64,000 nucleotides of DNA from SIG452 sp045631485 (GCA_045631485.1 JAZQUU010000026.1:1-64000); one strand, 5' to 3'; counted from the first letter of the stretch, positions 41,721-50,574 are shown. A program made the numbers and translations. Notes: generated by a model from the letters alone, not told the origin.

Positions 41721-44700
41721 TTAATCTTCCGTGATAACGTCTTTCATCTTTAATGCAACCAACTTGGTTACGCCTTTTTCCTGCATGGTAACACCGTATA
41801 ATGTGTCTGCATTTTCCATCGTACCGCGGCGGTGAGACACCAAAATAAATTGTGTTTTATGCTTATAGCTTTTAATGTACTCTGCAAAGCGATACACATT
41901 CACTTCGTCCAGCGCCGCTTCAATTTCATCAAACACACAAAACGGCAACGGTTTTAAGCTTAATACGGAAAACAACAGTGCAATCGCAGTAAAAGCTTTT
42001 TCCCCACCGGATAACAATGAAATGCTTTCCAGTTTTTTTCCCGGAGGCTGCACGATGATTTCAATACCGCTTTCCAACACGTTATCAGGTTCTGTCAGTT
42101 TCAGTGAAGCATTTCCGCCGTTAAAAAGCGCACGGAAAGTTTCTTTAAAGTTTTCGTGGATTAAATCAAATTGGGTGATAAAATCTGTTTTCATAATGGT
42201 GAGCATATCTGAAATCAATGTTTCCAGTTCTTCTTTAGCTCCCTTTAAATCTTCCTCTTGCTTTTTCATAAAGGTATATCGTTCGTTCACTTCACGATAT
42301 TCTTCCACAGAAGATAAATTTACATCGCCCAAAGATTTGATTTTGGCTTTTAACTCTCCGATTTTTCTGCGGTCACCTTCCGATTCTCCCTCTTCGGTGG
42401 AAACAAGCTCCATCCCCTGAGAATAAGTTAATTCGTATTGTTCCCACAGATTTTCGGTATAAACCTCAATATCGTTTTGGATTTTTTCGATTTTTACCGT
42501 TAATTTGGACAACTCCTGCTCTAAAACAAGCAACGCATCCCTTGCTTGTTTCTGAGCTTCTTGTTGTGCAAGAAATGTTTCATCAATGGATTCTTTTTGT
42601 GTACGAATTGCTTCCAACTCTGCCAAAGTATCCTTTAAGTATTGATGCTCTTGTTTAATCTGCTCCTGCTTAAATTCAATATCTTCAGTGAGAGCATCAT
42701 TTCGCTGAATCAAAGCATCTGATTCTTTGTTCTTGTTGCGATATTCTGCTTCATACTCTTCCTTTTCGGAAAGCACGGTTTTCTGATGCTCGATTTCATC
42801 ACAAATCCCCTGCTCGATAAAGGTAAGATATGCTTTCTTCTGATTGAGTTCCGATAATCCTTCCGACAAGGTTTCTGCCTGAAGTTTTTTGGAATCCATA
42901 TCATAGCTCAGGTCGGTTTCATCCTGAACCATCAGAAGAAGTTGTTTATCAATTTGCTTAATTTCAGTTTTTAATTCATCAATGTTGGCGCTTTTGGATA
43001 AAAATCCTGCAGATTTTAAAATCTGACCGCCCACAATGGAACCACCGGCATTGAACACTTCACCGGTTAAGGTAACAATACGGAAACTGTGATGATACTT
43101 ACGGGAAATGCTTGCTGCTGCCTGATAGTTTTCCACCACCAGGGTTTTTCCTAAAAGGCCCGACACAATTCCGGCAAATTTATCTTGATAGGAAACAAGC
43201 TCGGTTGCTTTTCCCACGACGCCGGATTCATAAAGTGCATCTCCGAAATCATACTCCCGTTCCTTCACAGTTTTTACGGGCAAAAATGTAACACGGCCAA
43301 GTTCATGTTTTTTTAGGTATCCAATTGCCTGCTTTGCGTCTTCTTCATCTTCCACAACAATATTCTGCAGTGAATTTCCCAAAACCGCATCAAATGCCAG
43401 TGCAGTTTTTTTATCTGCCTTGATAATATCTGCCAGCGTGCCGTGAAGAGTTACATCGGATAACAAACCGTTTTTGGAAGCGGAAAAAATTTCCTTAACG
43501 CTTTTTTGGTACCCCTCATAATTTTTTTCCATCTCGGAAAGGTACATCACCTTTCCCTGCTTGGTGTTTCTCTCAACCGTCAACTCAGAACGTTTCAGGC
43601 GGCTTTCTTCCAATTGCTTTTGCAATTCTTCCACCTGCTGATACAATCCGTCAATTTCTTTTTGCAGATGAGAAAAGCTCTCCATCTCGGTTTCAATATT
43701 TTTGCGGTTTTGCTTTAACTGATTGATTTTTTCTTCACGGTCTGATATCAATGCCTCATAACGGGTTAAACGTAATTTATCGGTTTCTTTTTCGTTATTT
43801 AAACGCTCAATATCACGGATGTTTCGTTCAATTTCCACCTGATAGAGCGTGATTTGATTTTCGAATGCCGCAATGTTATATTCGTAGTCTTTTTCTTTTT
43901 TATGAAATTCTTCTGTCAGTAAATCTGCTTCCCGTCGCTTTTGGCTTAACTCCAACGCTGCACGGTCCAGTTCTTCAATTCGTTTTCCGGCATCATTCAT
44001 ATCGATGGTAAGCTTTTGGTTTTTGATATCCAATTCCGAAAGCATTTCACGATATTTTCTGATATGTCTGCACCAATAACGGATTTCCAGATTTTTCAGC
44101 TCTTCCTTTAAGGAAAGATATGCAGCTGCTTTTTTTGAAGATTTTTCCAAACCGGGAAGACGTTGTTCCAACTCAGATAAAATATCATTTAAGCGAAGCA
44201 GATTATCATTGGTCTGATTGAGTTTTCTTTCTGCCTCATCTTTTTTATGACGATATTTGGAAATTCCCGCCGCCTCTTCAAAAAAGTTTCTTCTGTCCTG
44301 AGGTTTCCCGGAAATAATTTCGTCAATCTTACCCTGACCTACAATAGAATAACCATCACGACCAAGACCTGTGTCCATAAAAAGCTCGTTGATATCTTTC
44401 ATTCTGCAAGGAGATTTATTGATAAAGTATTCCCCTTCTCCCGAACGGTAAACCCGACGGGTGACCATTACTTCGTCAAAATCAATCTGCAAAGCATGAT
44501 CGGAGTTATCAATGGTTACGGAAACTTCAGCATAATTCATCGGTTTTCTTCTGGCGGTACCTGAAAAAATAACGTCCTGCATATTGCCACCACGAAGAGA
44601 CTTTGCACGAGATTCCCCCAAAACCCAACGAATGGCATCAGAAATATTACTCTTTCCTGAACCGTTGGGACCAACAATGGTGGTAACTCCTCCTGTAAAG

Positions 44701-44762
44701 TCTAATACTGTTTTATCGGGAAAAGATTTGAAGCCGTTTAATTCAATGGTTTTCAAATACAT
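41721..44762 (-). CDS. smc: chromosome segregation protein SMC, short-armed
   Basis: The ATPase of the bacterial condensin Smc-ScpAB, which loads near origins and organises the chromosome. Walker A GPNGSGKSN is at 31-39, the hinge spans about 425-585 (with GGSIVGGQ), the signature LLSGGEKAF starts at 916 and Walker B VFDEIEAALDEVN follows. All catalytic parts are intact, but at 1013 residues it is about 170 shorter than the usual 1180, because both coiled-coil arms are shortened. The start is ATG 44762. A promoter embedded in the preceding terminator drives smc-ftsY. Confidence 0.95.
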   Translation of the reverse strand: MYLKTIELNGFKSFPDKTVLDFTGGVTTIVGPNGSGKSNISDAIRWVLGESRAKSLRGGNMQDVIFSGTARRKPMNYAEVSVTIDNSDHALQIDFDEVMVTRRVYRSGEGEYFINKSPCRMKDINELFMDTGLGRDGYSIVGQGKIDEIISGKPQDRRNFFEEAAGISKYRHKKDEAERKLNQTNDNLLRLNDILSELEQRLPGLEKSSKKAAAYLSLKEELKNLEIRYWCRHIRKYREMLSELDIKNQKLTIDMNDAGKRIEELDRAALELSQKRREADLLTEEFHKKEKDYEYNIAAFENQITLYQVEIERNIRDIERLNNEKETDKLRLTRYEALISDREEKINQLKQNRKNIETEMESFSHLQKEIDGLYQQVEELQKQLEESRLKRSELTVERNTKQGKVMYLSEMEKNYEGYQKSVKEIFSASKNGLLSDVTLHGTLADIIKADKKTALAFDAVLGNSLQNIVVEDEEDAKQAIGYLKKHELGRVTFLPVKTVKEREYDFGDALYESGVVGKATELVSYQDKFAGIVSGLLGKTLVVENYQAAASISRKYHHSFRIVTLTGEVFNAGGSIVGGQILKSAGFLSKSANIDELKTEIKQIDKQLLLMVQDETDLSYDMDSKKLQAETLSEGLSELNQKKAYLTFIEQGICDEIEHQKTVLSEKEEYEAEYRNKNKESDALIQRNDALTEDIEFKQEQIKQEHQYLKDTLAELEAIRTQKESIDETFLAQQEAQKQARDALLVLEQELSKLTVKIEKIQNDIEVYTENLWEQYELTYSQGMELVSTEEGESEGDRRKIGELKAKIKSLGDVNLSSVEEYREVNERYTFMKKQEEDLKGAKEELETLISDMLTIMKTDFITQFDLIHENFKETFRALFNGGNASLKLTEPDNVLESGIEIIVQPPGKKLESISLLSGGEKAFTAIALLFSVLSLKPLPFCVFDEIEAALDEVNVYRFAEYIKSYKHKTQFILVSHRRGTMENADTLYGVTMQEKGVTKLVALKMKDVITED

Positions 44763-44821
44763 GCCGAAGTTTTTCCTTTCCTTTGGATTATTTGCGAATC
44801 CAAGATAAATTGAATCATTTT

Positions 44822-44850
44822 ATTATAACAAAAATTCGTGGAAAATGCAA
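44822..44850 (-). promoter_or_regulatory. promoter of smc-ftsY, inside a terminator
   Basis: TTGCAT (44845-44850), 17 bases, TATAAT (44822-44827) on the minus strand. The -35 and the spacer form the 3' half of the folT-folC terminator stem. Confidence 0.7.
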
Positions 44851-44869
44851 GTGTTTTCCACGAATTTTT
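44830..44869 (-). terminator. terminator of the folT-folC gene
   Basis: A perfect 16-bp stem, 44830-44845 with 44854-44869, and a T tract, immediately after the stop at 44879. Confidence 0.9.
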
Positions 44870-44878
44870 CTGTTTTTT

Positions 44879-46660
44879 CTATGATTTTTGATTGTTTTTT
44901 TCAAGCAGAACGGATAAATCTTGATAGAGATACAACGAACCGCACACAACAATCAGTTTTCCCGTTTTTTCTGCAGCAAAAATCGCACTCTCCAAATCGG
45001 AAAACGCAGTCCCGAAAACACCGCTTTCACGGGCTATTTGACATAAGTTTTCGGGAGTATCGCTTCGCTCGTTATTGCAAACCGAAACAAAATAAAAACT
45101 TTCTCCCGAAAACACCGCCAAGCTTTCCTTAATATCCTTATCTTTCATAAAGGCAGATACGAAGATTTTTTCGGTGTTGGGATAGTATCTGTCAAGACTT
45201 GTTCTTAAAGCAGTCATACCGTTTAAATTATGGGCACCGTCAAACAAAATATTCTCGGTTACCTGCTCCAATCTGCCGATATGACGCGCTTGTTTTAACC
45301 CCTCTCTTATAACGCTTTCCGAAATCTCGAGCTGCAAAGCGGTTTCAATTGCCAAAGAAGCGTTTTCTATCTGATGATATCCCGAGATTCCGCAAACAAG
45401 ATTTTTGATATTGCCGTATGAAAATACCTCGTAACAACCTTTAGGATCGGAAACTTCTGCAGATGTTGTCACAAAAACAGGAGCGTTTTTGTCATTTGCC
45501 ACTCTCTTTAGCACATTCATTGCATCTTCATCCTGAGGCAAGGTAACAAGTGGAACTCCTTCTTTGATAATCCCTGCTTTTTCATAGGCGATTTTATCAA
45601 CGGAATCCCCTAAATATGCAACATGGTCAACAGCAATTCGGGTAATCGCGGTGCAAAGCGGTTTTTTAATCACATTGGTTGCATCATATCGTCCGCCAAG
45701 ACCTGTTTCCAACACGACCACATCACAATTCTGCTCCAAGAAATAACAAAATGCAACTGCCGTCCACGCCTCAAATTGAGACGGAATTTCTCCCGTGGCT
45801 TCTTTCACTTCACCAAGATGACTTTCAATTTTTAAGAGGAGGCGATTTAAATCTTCGTCGGAAATTTCCATACCGTCAATAGAAATTCTTTCGTTCACCC
45901 GAAGCATATTGGGGGAAATAAATTTCCCTGTTTTTTTGCCGGATTTTGTTAACATTGTTTGCAAAAATGCACAGACAGAACCTTTCCCGTTGGTGCCTGC
46001 CACATGAATAACGGACAGTTTATCCTGCGGGTTTCCAACACATTCCAACAGTTTGGTAATGCGCTCCAAGCCTAAATTGATAACTGTTTGAAAACTGTTG
46101 GCATATTGAACGAATTCTTGCTTTTTTGCTTGATTCAATTCTTTCACATGGGGGGATAATGCACCGAAAAAAGCAAAACAAGTAAGAATTTCAAGTGGTG
46201 CCTTGATGCAAAAAACAATCAATCTCTCCCACATCACAAAGCCGATTAAGTGCATTCCGCCACGAAAAATTGCACCCCAAACACTTCCCAGAATCAAATC
46301 TATAATAATCCCTTTTATCACAACACAAAGAGAAATACGGAGCAAGGATTTTTTCTTCTGATACAAAAATAATCCGTAAAACACGCCGTGTAAAATTGCG
46401 TTGAGTGTCCAACCGAAAAAGAATGCCATTCCTTTACTGTTAAAAAGCATTCCGAAAATGTCGGATAAACCACCGGCAAGACCGCCCCAAAAGGGACCAA
46501 ACATCGCCCCTGCCAGAGAAATGGGTATAAACCCGAAATCCAAACGGGAAACCGGTGTCTGAAACGATAGCAATCTAACCAAAACAATATTGGTTGCAAT
46601 CAAAAAGGCAAGATAAACCAATCTTCTTAAATTGATTTTTTTTGATACATTTTTAGACAT
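44879..46660 (-). CDS. fusion of folate ECF transporter S component (FolT) and folylpolyglutamate synthase (FolC)
   Basis: A 593-residue fusion. Residues 1-170 are a six-helix ECF S component with the FolT pattern SRLDFGFIPISLAGAMFGPFWGGLAGGLSDIFG; it would bind folate at the membrane and pair with an EcfAAT module encoded elsewhere. After a short linker (171-180), residues 181-593 are FolC: HVAGTNGKGSV at 219-229, FISPNMLRVNERI, ETGLGGRYDATN and AYEKAGIIK, which add glutamates to folate and trap it in the cell. ATG 46660 follows AAAGGA by seven bases; the open frame up to 46807 is riboswitch RNA and is not coding. No stop or frameshift separates the halves. Confidence 0.9.
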   Translation of the reverse strand: MSKNVSKKINLRRLVYLAFLIATNIVLVRLLSFQTPVSRLDFGFIPISLAGAMFGPFWGGLAGGLSDIFGMLFNSKGMAFFFGWTLNAILHGVFYGLFLYQKKKSLLRISLCVVIKGIIIDLILGSVWGAIFRGGMHLIGFVMWERLIVFCIKAPLEILTCFAFFGALSPHVKELNQAKKQEFVQYANSFQTVINLGLERITKLLECVGNPQDKLSVIHVAGTNGKGSVCAFLQTMLTKSGKKTGKFISPNMLRVNERISIDGMEISDEDLNRLLLKIESHLGEVKEATGEIPSQFEAWTAVAFCYFLEQNCDVVVLETGLGGRYDATNVIKKPLCTAITRIAVDHVAYLGDSVDKIAYEKAGIIKEGVPLVTLPQDEDAMNVLKRVANDKNAPVFVTTSAEVSDPKGCYEVFSYGNIKNLVCGISGYHQIENASLAIETALQLEISESVIREGLKQARHIGRLEQVTENILFDGAHNLNGMTALRTSLDRYYPNTEKIFVSAFMKDKDIKESLAVFSGESFYFVSVCNNERSDTPENLCQIARESGVFGTAFSDLESAIFAAEKTGKLIVVCGSLYLYQDLSVLLEKNNQKS

Positions 46661-46745
46661 AAAAAAATCCTTTCTTGTACCACAACTACAAAAAGGACGC
46701 AAACAACCGATTTTTCTTAAAAAAACGGCTTGAGTATTCTTTTGT

Positions 46746-46851
46746 AGCAACGGAATGCGGAAATAACATCGCAGGTTTTTAGAAAAAACCTTTCGTAAAA
46801 GAGACAACTTCCCGTCCTCTTTTCACTTGACGCATTATTTCCTACTCTGCT
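46746..46851 (-). ncRNA. tetrahydrofolate (THF) riboswitch
   Basis: On the minus strand the RNA has P1 AGCAG/TTGCT, the conserved GAGTAG, P2 GGAAATAA/TTATTTCC, TGCGTCAAGTG, P3 AAAAGAG/CTCTTTT around GACGGGAAGTTG, ACGAAA, an extra GGTTTTT/AAAAACC hairpin and the closing GCATTCCG. This order matches the THF class found before folT in Clostridia. Downstream CTACAAAA (46740-46747) can pair with TTTTGTAG (46686-46693) and would compete with the P1 3' strand, a possible expression platform (inference). Confidence 0.8.
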
Positions 46852-46881
46852 TATGTTCGGAATAAAAATTCCGATGGAATA

Positions 46882-46910
46882 ATCATACACCCAACACCAA
46901 AATTTGTCAA
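46882..46910 (-). promoter_or_regulatory. promoter of the riboswitch-folT-folC transcript
   Basis: TTGACA (46905-46910), 17 bases, TATGAT (46882-46887) on the minus strand, about 30 bases before the riboswitch. Confidence 0.85.
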
Positions 46911-46941
46911 TAGATAATCTGCTCTTTTCTTTGGTTTTTAT

Positions 46942-46979
46942 AAAAAACGGATTATGATATCATATCACAATCCGTTTTT
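46942..46979 (-). terminator. terminator of the M20 peptidase gene
   Basis: AAAAACGGATT and its complement AATCCGTTTTT flank a TGATATCATATCA centre, 22 bases after the stop at 47002. Confidence 0.85.
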
Positions 46980-47001
46980 GGGTTCTTTTTATTCTTTTGT
47001 T

Positions 47002-48294
47002 TTAGATTTCGCCGCGTTTTAAATATGCAAGATATTCATCACGGGTAAATAACGGCTGAAAATTTTCTATCACTTTGTTTGCTTTTTCTGCATTGTTTTC
47101 CAGTAATTCCAAAGCGGTTGCCGCCAAGATTTTTGCCGCACCGATATAGGCAACATCGGGATTGGTCGCCAAGAAATCTTTGGAGTGAATTTTGCCGGAA
47201 AATCCGCCGATAGAGGGTTGAACAGTGGGAATCACCGAGCTTACATCGCCGATATCGGAAGAACCGACCGCAGGCACATTCGGCACTAAAGCGTCATCAC
47301 CCAATACCTCTTTGGCAATCTCGTCCATCACATCATTGATATCATCACTTTCCTTTAACGGTAAAAAGCCAAGCATATCTTCGATGGTTGCCTCTGCACC
47401 AATCATCTGTGCTGCACCGTACACTGCACGATTGACCGCATCACTTCCCTTGCGGATAGCATCAAAGGTGGCACCTCGCACATAGGTTTCAATACAAACC
47501 TCATCGGGCACAGAGTTCACCACATCACCGCCTTTGGTGATAATGGGATGAATTCTGATATGTTCTTCTTCGGTAAAGGTGTCACGATTGGAATGAATTC
47601 CTAAAATTGCCAAAGCCGCCGCATTTAAAGCATTTACTCCCTCGTCGGGACGGCTTCCGTGAGCCGCTTTTCCACGGAAGGTGATGGTTTTTGCCATAAA
47701 TCCCAAATTGGAGGTTCTGGGATAGTATTTCACATCGGGAGCTTCGGTTTGTGCATGAATCATCATCACCATATCCACATCATCAAAGGCGCCCTCATAA
47801 AACAACTGTTGCTTTCCGCCAAAATATTCAATTTTTCCCTGCTCTTTTAATTCTTTACGGGAAGATAAATCAATAAATTCTTCCGCAGGAACTGCCAGAA
47901 AAGTGATTTTGCCGCACAAATTTTCCGTAACACCGCTTTGTTTCAAACCGATTGCCGCACCGAGCATTGCCGCAATCTGAGCGTGATGACCGCAAGCGTG
48001 AGCTTTTCCGTCTTCCCCTTCATAAGGATGTCCTTTGCAAATCAAAGAATCCAATTCTCCGATGATACAAACATTGGGACCTTCTTTTTTGGTATCCAAT
48101 GTGGCTTTTACCCCTGTTAATGCCAAGGGGTATTTATAAGAAATTTCCAACTCGTCAAAGGTTTTACGAACCAAAGCGGACGTCTTTTCTTCAAAGTATC
48201 CAACCTCGGGACTTTTTAAAATTTCTTCTGCAATATTTTCAATCACATCTCTGTTTTTATCAATGGTTTGATATGCCGCTTGTTTTAAATTCAT
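47002..48294 (-). CDS. M20 family amidohydrolase (AbgA/AbgB-like)
   Basis: A 430-residue metallo-amidohydrolase of the M20 peptidase clan. Metal-site segments are GELDSLICKGHP, HACGHHAQIAAMLGAA, PAEEFIDL and the dimerisation-domain KAAHGSRPDEGVNALNAA. The layout resembles AbgB/AmhX-type enzymes that cleave p-aminobenzoyl-glutamate or N-acyl amino acids. It lies next to the folate-uptake fusion, and p-aminobenzoyl-glutamate is a folate breakdown product, but the two genes have separate promoters and terminators, so the link is only suggestive. GGAGGA precedes ATG 48294. Confidence 0.85.
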   Translation of the reverse strand: MNLKQAAYQTIDKNRDVIENIAEEILKSPEVGYFEEKTSALVRKTFDELEISYKYPLALTGVKATLDTKKEGPNVCIIGELDSLICKGHPYEGEDGKAHACGHHAQIAAMLGAAIGLKQSGVTENLCGKITFLAVPAEEFIDLSSRKELKEQGKIEYFGGKQQLFYEGAFDDVDMVMMIHAQTEAPDVKYYPRTSNLGFMAKTITFRGKAAHGSRPDEGVNALNAAALAILGIHSNRDTFTEEEHIRIHPIITKGGDVVNSVPDEVCIETYVRGATFDAIRKGSDAVNRAVYGAAQMIGAEATIEDMLGFLPLKESDDINDVMDEIAKEVLGDDALVPNVPAVGSSDIGDVSSVIPTVQPSIGGFSGKIHSKDFLATNPDVAYIGAAKILAATALELLENNAEKANKVIENFQPLFTRDEYLAYLKRGEI

Positions 48295-48333
48295 TTGTCT
48301 ATCCTCCGATATATTTTAGCTATTTAACAAGGA

Positions 48334-49038
48334 TTATATTTCTATTCTGTTGTCATAGAGCAAGTCCAAACCCGATTCATAAAGATGGGAAACATCAGAA
48401 TAGCAAAGGCATCTTGGAGCAGTAATGTTGTTCTCATTATTTTGAAACTCAATCACACTAACTCCCGTATGCGTATATTGAAACGATGACCACATAATAT
48501 GCAAAGGGATATGCAACAAAACAGAAAGCCAGGCTCTTGAAAAAGCCGCATGACAAAACAGAGCAACTTTTTCTTCATTGGGTTTTAAAATACGATAGAT
48601 ACCATTTTCATATTGGTATCCGAGTCTCTTCAGGAATTCTTTTCCGTTTTCTTCAATATATTGAACCGCCACATCCATTTTTGATTCATTGATACCCGTA
48701 CACTCAAAGCTTTTTTCATACGGAAGATTGATGTTTCCGTTTTCTAGATAGTATGTATTTTGAATCTGGGTAATAGATTTCATAATTCCGTCAGGAAACG
48801 GAGTCAGTTTTTCATCCTGAATTTCATGTGTCCAATGTTCTATATTTTTTTCAAGACCCAATAACCTGCACGCCGGCTCTGCCGTTTGTATAGCCCGTCC
48901 CATAGGAGATGAAAATATTCTGTCAATTTTAGCATCATACAGTCTCTTACCCACGGCCTCTGCCTGCATTCTGCCTCTCTCGGTAAGTGAATCTGTTTCG
49001 TAATTCGGATCACCATGCCTGATAATATATAATAACAT
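48334..49038 (-). CDS. histidine phosphatase family protein
   Basis: A 234-residue phosphoglycerate-mutase-like phosphatase. The phosphohistidine motif is YIIRHGDPNYET near the N-terminus, FSSPMGRAIQTAEP holds the second active-site Arg, and FCHAAF supplies the second His. Members remove phosphate from small metabolites; the substrate here is unknown. GAGGTG lies five bases before ATG 49038. It lies 39 bases before the M20 gene and may share its transcript. Confidence 0.88.
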   Translation of the reverse strand: MLLYIIRHGDPNYETDSLTERGRMQAEAVGKRLYDAKIDRIFSSPMGRAIQTAEPACRLLGLEKNIEHWTHEIQDEKLTPFPDGIMKSITQIQNTYYLENGNINLPYEKSFECTGINESKMDVAVQYIEENGKEFLKRLGYQYENGIYRILKPNEEKVALFCHAAFSRAWLSVLLHIPLHIMWSSFQYTHTGVSVIEFQNNENNITAPRCLCYSDVSHLYESGLDLLYDNRIEI

Positions 49039-49142
49039 TTCATCACCTCATTTTTTGATAGGATTCTTATAAAGATTGGAATTTAACAACAGTGTTTTTT
49101 AGTAATTCGTATGGGGCTAGAATTAAAAAAGAGCACCCTAAA

Positions 49143-50174
49143 TTACGGCATCTTGCTTATTACAAATTGAGCAAATTCTTTTGTGATTTGCACTTTATCC
49201 CGCCCCCATTGAAGAGCACCCAAAGTATCTCCACCAGCTGCAGTTATATGTATCCCTGGATATGCTTTAATAAATTCGTCAACAAGTTCGTATGTTTTCA
49301 GTTCATATTCCCACCAATTCGCACTAAATTTGGATGAGTGACACTCAGCTTCTACTTTCCAAGGCCATCTGTCATTTTCGTCGTTTTCAAAATAAACAGC
49401 ATCATCACTAGTTACGACATAATATCCAACAATACTACTTGGGCCTACACTATGCAGTAAAAGAACATCTCCTTTTTGCATTGTCTTGGGATTTTGTCCA
49501 AATCCAAGCATATCGTTTTCTTTGATAACTCTCGGCTTATTGAAAGGTTTCTCTGAAGTTCCAACTGGTTTTAAATAATATTTTATAGTTCCGTTTTGAG
49601 TTGATGAAGGTTTTTTATTTATCAGCTTATCCACCTTAAATTTTTCATATTGAATTTTTGGATGCTTTTTTATAAATAATAATGCTTCATTATAAATCTC
49701 TGAAAGTTGTGTGTATGATAAATCATAAGTGTTAATAGATGTTATGATATCTGAAATTTCTTTTTGCTTCTCAACATCTTCTACATATAATCCAAATTCG
49801 TGATTTTTGACCAGACCATTTTCAGTGAAATTTCCAGAAGTTAAAACAAATCCTTTAGCACTAATTCCATCATAAAACAAGTAGACTTTACCATGAAGAT
49901 TGTCATCAATCTTAATCAATAAATCAATTCCATTATTTATGCAAAATCCATAAAACTCATGCAGTGCAATAACTTTTTGAGCAGAGTCATCATATTTCTG
50001 TAACGTAGTATAAAGTATAATCTTTTTTATTGTGGTCATACTACCAACTAGTTTTGCAATATCATCCGAAACAAAAGGAGACACTGCAATCAATGTATCT
50101 GCCTTCAAAGCATTTTTCTTTAAATAATCAAGATGATTATTCTTTTTCGTGTTCGAAATGATTTCTAAATTCAT
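49143..50174 (-). CDS. PLD-type nuclease domain fused to an EVE/PUA-like domain
   Basis: A 343-residue protein of two domains. Residues 1-170 are phospholipase-D-like, with one HxK site: H94 and K96 in HGKVYLF, then N115 in TSGNFTENG and E126 in NHEFGLYVED. Single-site PLD proteins such as BfiI and NgoFVII dimerise to form a nuclease. Residues 195-343 look like an EVE/PUA-type fold (KGDVLLLHSVGPSSIVGYYVV, RWPWKVEAE), a class that reads modified bases. The combination suggests a modification-dependent restriction factor; this is inference. GAGGTG precedes ATG 50174, which lies inside the end of a small ORF (50137-50376). The region is AT-rich. Confidence 0.7.
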   Translation of the reverse strand: MNLEIISNTKKNNHLDYLKKNALKADTLIAVSPFVSDDIAKLVGSMTTIKKIILYTTLQKYDDSAQKVIALHEFYGFCINNGIDLLIKIDDNLHGKVYLFYDGISAKGFVLTSGNFTENGLVKNHEFGLYVEDVEKQKEISDIITSINTYDLSYTQLSEIYNEALLFIKKHPKIQYEKFKVDKLINKKPSSTQNGTIKYYLKPVGTSEKPFNKPRVIKENDMLGFGQNPKTMQKGDVLLLHSVGPSSIVGYYVVTSDDAVYFENDENDRWPWKVEAECHSSKFSANWWEYELKTYELVDEFIKAYPGIHITAAGGDTLGALQWGRDKVQITKEFAQFVISKMP

Positions 50175-50376
50175 TGTTCACCTCATATAACATTTCTAAT
50201 AGTTTCACCATAAAAAGCCATGCTAGATATTCGCTATCTTCCTTAATTAAAATTCGATAATCCTTATATTTTAAATTCAAATCAAGACTAAAAATTTTGT
50301 CAATATGCAATCTTCGATTGCTCGATATTTTTGTTATCACAAAATCGATATGTTTTTTCGGAAGGAGCAAGCCCAT
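50137..50376 (-). CDS. small ORF overlapping the PLD-EVE gene, doubtful start
   Basis: A 79-residue frame ending LLEMLYEVNNEFRNHFEHEKE, overlapping the PLD gene by 38 bases; the PLD ribosome site lies within it, the usual layout of coupled genes. Its first 15-20 codons run through a palindromic repeat and no ribosome site precedes ATG 50376, so the N-terminus is either different or was replaced by repeat insertion. The middle, RRLHIDKIFSLDLNLKYKDYR, has no recognised family. It may be the 3' remnant of a partner gene. Confidence 0.4.
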   Translation of the reverse strand: MGLLLPKKHIDFVITKISSNRRLHIDKIFSLDLNLKYKDYRILIKEDSEYLAWLFMVKLLEMLYEVNNEFRNHFEHEKE

Positions 50377-50447
50377 TCCCTACAAAACTCGATATGCTTT
50401 ATATCTCGTCCCGAAGGGACATATCGAGTTGCTTGCAACATATCGAG
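50321..50447. repeat. second symmetric hairpin array with an ATATCGAG word
   Basis: CTCGATAT occurs at 50321 and 50388 and its inverse ATATCGAG at 50421 and 50440. Between them are different short hairpins, TCCC-GAA-GGGA (50409-50419) and TTGC-TT-GCAA (50429-50438). The plan matches the array at 4330-4509 with another word. It occupies most of the gap between ppdK and the PLD gene. Confidence 0.7.
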
Positions 50448-50504
50448 TCATTTATGCTATATATCAAAGTATAACACATCTGCAATCCAATGTCAATTTG
50501 AAAT

Positions 50505-50545
50505 AAAAAAGAGTTGCGAATCTTTGGATTCACAACTCTTTTTTA
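50505..50545 (-). terminator. terminator of ppdK
   Basis: AAAAAAGAGTTG with CAACTCTTTTTT, plus GAATC/GATTC inside, 30 bases after the ppdK stop. Confidence 0.9.
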
Positions 50546-50574
50546 TTATGCTATCTTACAACTAAAATTGTATC

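Noticed and set aside
41875..42420. A long plus-strand frame of 181 codons inside smc
   Set aside because: It is antisense to the highly conserved SMC ATPase region and arises from its codon composition.
46661..46807. N-terminal extension of the FolT-FolC frame by 49 codons
   Set aside because: The bases form the THF riboswitch and its expression platform; the ribosome site and the family start are at 46660.
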